Assembly: GCA_030762175.1 (NCBI GenBank)
Contig: CM060843.1
Location: 30,407,001 to 30,471,000 of the forward strand
From: Metallyticus violacea
Lineage: Eukaryota; Arthropoda; Insecta; Mantodea; Metallyticidae
Direction: 5' to 3'
Length of the DNA: 64,000 nucleotides
This document shows, piece by piece, positions 59,427 through 64,000 of this stretch (positions within the stretch are counted from its first letter, which is position 1; each line of letters begins with the position of its first letter). The notes beneath the pieces are model-generated. The model was not told the origin of the DNA, searched no databases, and saw only the letters and a list, made by a program, of their open reading frames with translations. The translations under genes and the position numbers were made by a program.

Positions 59427-60745
59427 CAGCGGTGTCCAAACATGCATGATATGCGTGGTGTTCCCCTCAATCCGTTGTTTACCCCTTAGGTAAATCTAGG
59501 AAGGCTGGTAGTGAAAGGCATCTGCATTACACTAGTATTGGGGCAGTGACGGTTGGAGATGAGTTGCACAATGCTGTCTATATTCCACGTTGATTGGAGA
59601 AATAATATTTTTGTATCCAAGATGACGACAAAGCTAAGAGTCTTAATTGCAATAAATATGTATTGTCTCCTGTTGTAGTATTCAAAGTAATTTTAATAGG
59701 TACCAGAATAATGACTATGGCAAGCACATTAATTACTTAGTTGTTGTTAATGTGTGTAATTAACTATACTAATTTAATTTTTGAAATATTTTATTATTAA
59801 TCGCTATTTTTCTGTCCAACAAAAATAAAACTTAAGAACTGAAAGCACCAACTTGTTATTCTACTAATGTTGAGAATGTTGTAAAAGTTATTTACAAATT
59901 TGCGATACTTACTGTTAAATATGAAGCGAAGAGTGGAAGACAATTTATCAGAAAATGTTTCCTAATAGTGACTGAGGAAATATGTCCACTTTAAATGTTA
60001 AACAATAAAACAAGATCAGCCCATTATTGATTATTAATCTACGACTCCCTAGTCGATCATAAGTAATGTTAGCAAGACAAAATAATGCAGACGCATCGAA
60101 TATCTGCGATGGATGCGATCTGGATGTACAAATAAAGAAAAGAATAAAAACACTAACTTGATTTACTCTTGCCTTCGACTAAAAGCAAGACAGAACGAAT
60201 AAGGCTCAACTGACTATATTTTTGAGGGGGAGTGAGAATTAAATATTATCGAAGAGCTTGCAGATATATCTTCTCTTAAAACTGAAACCTCTGGAGAAGA
60301 AAAATTTAAAGCTGTTCATAATGTTGAAAAAATATATTCATTGTTTGTATCTTTGCCTTGTTGGTAATCTTTGGTCGCAAGTACATTAGGGTGTAAACGT
60401 TTTAAAAAATTAACTAAACCAAACGAATATTGCGAAATCATAAATGACAACCACTTGATTTATCTCAGCACTATTTCTTTCCATATAATATTAATGAACT
60501 AGTTAAAAGCAAGCATGCCATAGAAGACATACTCAGAAACATAAACTGGATTGAAAAATATAGTGTTTAGGTTTAAATTTTATTTAAGAATGTTTTCTTT
60601 TCAAAAATCTAGAATGACATTGCAACTGGCTAATCCGCCATTGAAATAAATCAATCAATCACACTAGATTTTTCTTAACATAAAGAGTGCGAGATGAACC
60701 AGGTGATTTCACCCACCCCTCTCCTGGCATGTTTGGGCACAGCTG
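59427..60745. mobile_element. hAT element with inverted ends and 8-bp target duplication
   Basis: The left end CAGCGGTGTCCAAACATGC and the reverse complement of the right end CAGCTGTGCCCAAACATGC agree at 17 of 19 bases. The flanking 8-mers TTATAGCT (59419-59426) and TTATTGCT (60746-60753) agree at 7 of 8, the size typical of hAT. Length is 1.32 kb. Inside, MKRRVEDNLSENVS near 59920 is a weak trace of a coding start. A stretch near 60247-60480 (EELADISSLKTETSGEEKFK, LGCKRFKKLTKPNEYCEI) looks coding, but I could not place it in the transposase. Too short for a full transposase and frame-broken, so non-autonomous. Confidence 0.8.
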
Positions 60746-60753
60746 TTATTGCT

Positions 60754-62110
60754 CTTTTTAAATCACCGTGTTCAAGAGATAAAAATCTCCCTAATTTATT
60801 TTGGAACGGGATGAAACAATATTTTTGCTGTGCACAAAGAGAAAATGTAAAACAATTCTGAATGGCGTTTACAAAGACATTGTGAAAGTTTCAATAAGGG
60901 CCACCAGTAGTCTCGCGCAAGATTTGGCTATTTCAAACAAATATAAAATAATGAGTCATATTCAATTAAACTTAAGATTAAGAATGTTAATGGACCTTTA
61001 GTGTTAATAAAAATAAAATAAGTATAATAATTCTATAAACATGAAATTATACAGTAACTAATATTAGTAAGAACATGAGAATTGTTGTATATTTCATAAT
61101 TCTATGAATATATTATATGAATCATAATAGGGCAATGGTATATTATATTAATTTATAATGTTATACTTTATTATACGAATAAATGTTTAATATTTACGAA
61201 TGCATTATTATATAACTCATACCCCATATTTGTATTCCAGAAATATTTAAGCTTATTAGGTAAGAAATTTAATATTAATGTCGATTTTCTAATCAATTAC
61301 TCTGAAGCAGAGCTATCTTTTATTATATTTATGAAGTAACTATATCGATTGATTTATTATTTAGTTCGTTTGTCTATGTTATTGTTATTGGCGGAGGTGA
61401 ATTTACCGCAAGAAAATTTACCCCAAGTTGAAAATGCTGCATTGTCACTAATATCGAAAACTTTATTATACTCTTACTTATCAGAAGCAATGCGCTAGAT
61501 TCATTAATTAAATAAACAGTAAAAAGTTTACGATATTTCATGCCAATATAATGTTGGTATATATTTCAGAACTAGTTATTATTATCAAATTCTATTCAAT
61601 CATTTGGGACCTAATATTAACTTTTTCATTTACGTACTTTCACATTCACAAGTAGGTCTATAAGAATTTTTATTAGTTATGCAATTACGAATTCTACAAT
61701 AATTATGAATGATTGATTCCATTTTCAGAATTAAATGGATTGTTTCCTTAATATTATCGTAACATAATATTGAGTTGATGACATCATTTTAGTTAGCAAT
61801 GAAAACAATTTAATGACGCAGTTGTTAATATGGTAATTTTATGTAGCTGGTGTTATAATGTAGCATTTTATTGAAGATTTTGACCAACAATAAAGACTGT
61901 TTATAATTTTAGTATATAAATAATTTTTATTGATATAACCATCATCTTAATCACAAATGCTAAATAAGTAACAAATTCACAAAGTGTTTTGTTTTGTTTT
62001 CTTCTTCTTTCTTATATTTAGTGCATTTCGTTGTGGCTTCTGTTTATTGCCTTCGCGAATCTAATCGATCTACAATTCTTGCCACACATGACTTAGCAAA
62101 TTAGGTGTGA
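60754..62110. other. Nothing recognised
   Basis: Very AT-rich with short frames only. Confidence 0.45.
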
Positions 62111-62114
62111 CAAA

Positions 62115-62441
62115 TTGAACAGCTTCTCTGATTTTCTGTTTGAAGTGTGCAATATCGTGTACATATTTTGCTCATGTAGCCCCAAAGGTAAAAGTTCAAA
62201 GGTCCTAGGTCCGGCGATCGTTATTAAAAACTTCATCACTCTTTCCTGTCCAGCGCCATATCCAGAAACTCACGAACACTGTAACTGTAGTGCGGAGAAA
62301 CATTATCTTATTGACAGTGACACCTTCATTCACAGTTTGTGGCACTGTATACAATTTCAAGATATCAAGACACTGCGCGACGTTATAGTCGGTTCTCTTA
62401 CTATACTCGCACCTGTGAGGACACTAGCACATATTCATTAA
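62115..62441 (+). pseudogene. Possible zinc-binding tail of a LINE ORF2
   Basis: A 108-codon frame holds HEHCNCSAEKHYLIDSDTFI, followed by HSLWHCIQFQDIKTLRDVIV. The spacing C-X-C ... H-X3-C with an aromatic and a later Arg/Leu recalls the zinc-binding domain after reverse transcriptase in some LINEs. No reverse transcriptase is adjacent. It may equally be a chance frame. Confidence 0.25.
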
Positions 62442-62881
62442 ACCATATTCTGATGTCGAGATAGACATCGAAGTATCCTCATCACGGATCACAATGTTCC
62501 GTAAGAATTATTCGTCATTGTTCATCTTTTCAAATATTCGCACAACAAATGAAACATTTTGGGCCTATCAATTGGGTGAAATCACTGTAATAACAGCAGT
62601 TCGTTAAATCTTAAACGAAGTCGTTTCTTCAGAACCTGACCTGGAACACAGATGTGCGCTGATTTCTTCAGATCCTGATAGCTCTGCCGTTAATTCAACA
62701 ATATGTCATTAACCCATAGTCCACCTGAATGTTTTGCGTCTAATAAGCTCGGTTCAGGTTCCACCGACGATTATTTTTTCTGTCCGTGTTGTAGCTTTTC
62801 ATTTAACTCCGTGCGACGATATCCACGAATAACCCGCGTTGCGATTCAAATTTTGCAAGTTTACACATTCCTAAAAACCAG

Positions 62882-63130
62882 GCCATTTCCTTGATCTAGT
62901 GGTTAGCACAGCTGGCTGCTATCCAGGAGATTTCGGTTCCATTTCCGATACCTGCTTAGAAATGTTCAAAGTTAGGGAGGTGCCTAATAAGAAAAATTGG
63001 GGAACTGTCCGATCTAGATCCTCTGATATAGAAAGCAGCTTAATGGCGAACGGCGTGTGTCGGTGTTTTGACCACATACTCTCCTGCAACAATGTCCTTT
63101 GCCGATGATGTTGTCGCGGTCGGCCCAGTC
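62882..63130 (+). mobile_element. Possible tRNA-derived SINE (family F)
   Basis: TTCCTTGATCTAGTGGTTAG, then CACAGCTGGCTGCTATCCAG, is a close tRNA-like 5' half with an A box. The B-box position reads CGGTTCCATTTCC, two or three changes from consensus. The body continues without a poly(A) tail that I can place. There is a single copy in the window. Confidence 0.5.
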
Positions 63131-63365
63131 CCTTGAGGTCTGTTGCGCAAAGAGGAAGAAAAGATTCCTATAAACTGTTCACATCATGAGTGGCGTAGTT
63201 TGCGTCATCGTTACATAATGTCCGACGTGCACTTTTCCACACTTTTGAAGCTCGTTGAAATGCTCTTTAATACATAATTTGTAATGATGAAAAATTTAAT
63301 ACCATGGACGCGAAGTTAACTTAACATCAACTATACAATGTAGCTAGTCTTGAAGTCTCAGTAGC

Positions 63366-63660
63366 ATGCAGTCACAACACAAACTAACCTTTCCTTCTGA
63401 CGTCAAGTACCCTAACTCCGTCAGACCTATGCGAATATCTTGTTTCCGAACAATTGTTCCAAAAATATTTTCTATCAAGAACACGAAGCTGCCTTAGCTT
63501 CAACCATACAGAACAGCTGATCGTAAACTGTGTCTAGCATTCCGGTGATTCTGGTATGCAGCTACAAACTCTAATCACCTCCCTCTAACGTCATGTACCC
63601 TAACTCGCGCCACACTTATGTTGGTATCTAGTTTCCAAAAGAGCTGTTTCATCTCTAATT
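63366..63660. repeat. Degenerate tandem duplication, offset about 190 bp
   Basis: ATGCAGTCACAACACAAACTAA and, later, AAGTACCCTAACTCCG at 63366-63465 recur as ATGCAGCTACAAACTCTAAT and ATGTACCCTAACTCGCG at 63556-63655. The copies agree at roughly three quarters of positions by eye. No coding meaning is seen. Confidence 0.65.
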
Positions 63661-64000
63661 TTAAGTATCAGGCTTTTGTTTTGTTTTATTCCAATGCTTC
63701 TGGAGTCTGAAACGCTACCATAACTTTGAGAACACGCGGTACTATCTAATTCTAAGATTGACTTGTGCATATCAACTGCAAAGGTGAAAGCCGAAGGTTC
63801 AAATAGAAGGCCTGGTGAAAAATGTCGCATAAAACACAAAACAAAGGGAATTGTATGATAGTTATGTCGTTAAATTGCGAATATCCAAATCACTGAAACC
63901 TGTTTAAATCAGATTGCTAATGAATGTGATATTTTAACAACATTAAATTAACATCGCATGTTTCAACGTCTGATAGTTAAATACACCATAAGTAGTCATT

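Noticed and set aside
62882..62955. tRNA gene on the plus strand
   Set aside because: The 5' half is tRNA-like but the B box and 3' stem are degraded; better explained as a SINE head.
1..64000. CRISPR arrays, bacterial operons or phage genes
   Set aside because: No direct repeats with unique spacers and no compact coding; the sequence is clearly eukaryotic.

Overview
The window looks like a piece of a large, AT-rich insect genome, perhaps a hemimetabolous insect such as a cockroach or termite (inference only). Long intron- or intergenic-like DNA is full of decayed transposons: mariner elements flanked by TA, hAT elements with 8-bp target duplications, tRNA-derived SINEs with A and B boxes, a non-LTR retrotransposon ORF1 and many microsatellites. 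No complete protein-coding gene, rRNA gene, true tRNA gene or CRISPR array is visible. Almost all long open frames are chance frames, simple repeats, SINE bodies or transposase relics.

Layout. 1-6.0 kb: two tandem-repeat patches, a SINE and a small MITE. 6.0-12.3 kb: a broken non-LTR ORF1 with zinc knuckles and an in-frame 183-bp tandem duplication, then A/G-rich DNA with an 87-bp tandem duplication. 12.3-26 kb: microsatellites, four SINE families and a hAT relic (21.19-22.24 kb). 26.6-36.2 kb: two mariner elements with recognisable inverted ends (26.65-27.80 and 31.86-33.24 kb), a possible host exon (31.58-31.74 kb) and a 472-bp sequence present twice (33.83 and 35.68 kb). 36-46 kb: more SINEs, a third mariner relic and an unexplained LTR-like stretch. 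46.7-51.4 kb is a cluster of decayed transposases: two mariners, one split by a SINE with an 11-bp target duplication, a DDE_3-type relic and a possible LINE tail. 52.6-52.8 kb carries the best host-gene signal, a GC-rich exon on the minus strand with clean splice sites that starts a His/Pro/Ser-rich protein. 55.1-56.05 kb is a sixth mariner, and 59.43-60.75 kb is a hAT element with matching ends and a 7/8 target duplication.

How the parts relate. Six mariner-like copies of evidently different lineages are all broken, and five of the six have visibly lost at least one catalytic aspartate. SINEs lie inside two of them, so those SINE insertions are younger. The two candidate exons are on opposite strands about 21 kb apart and may belong to two genes with large introns. 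I found no new functional system. The main value of the window is as a record of transposon turnover, plus a few unassigned repeats.
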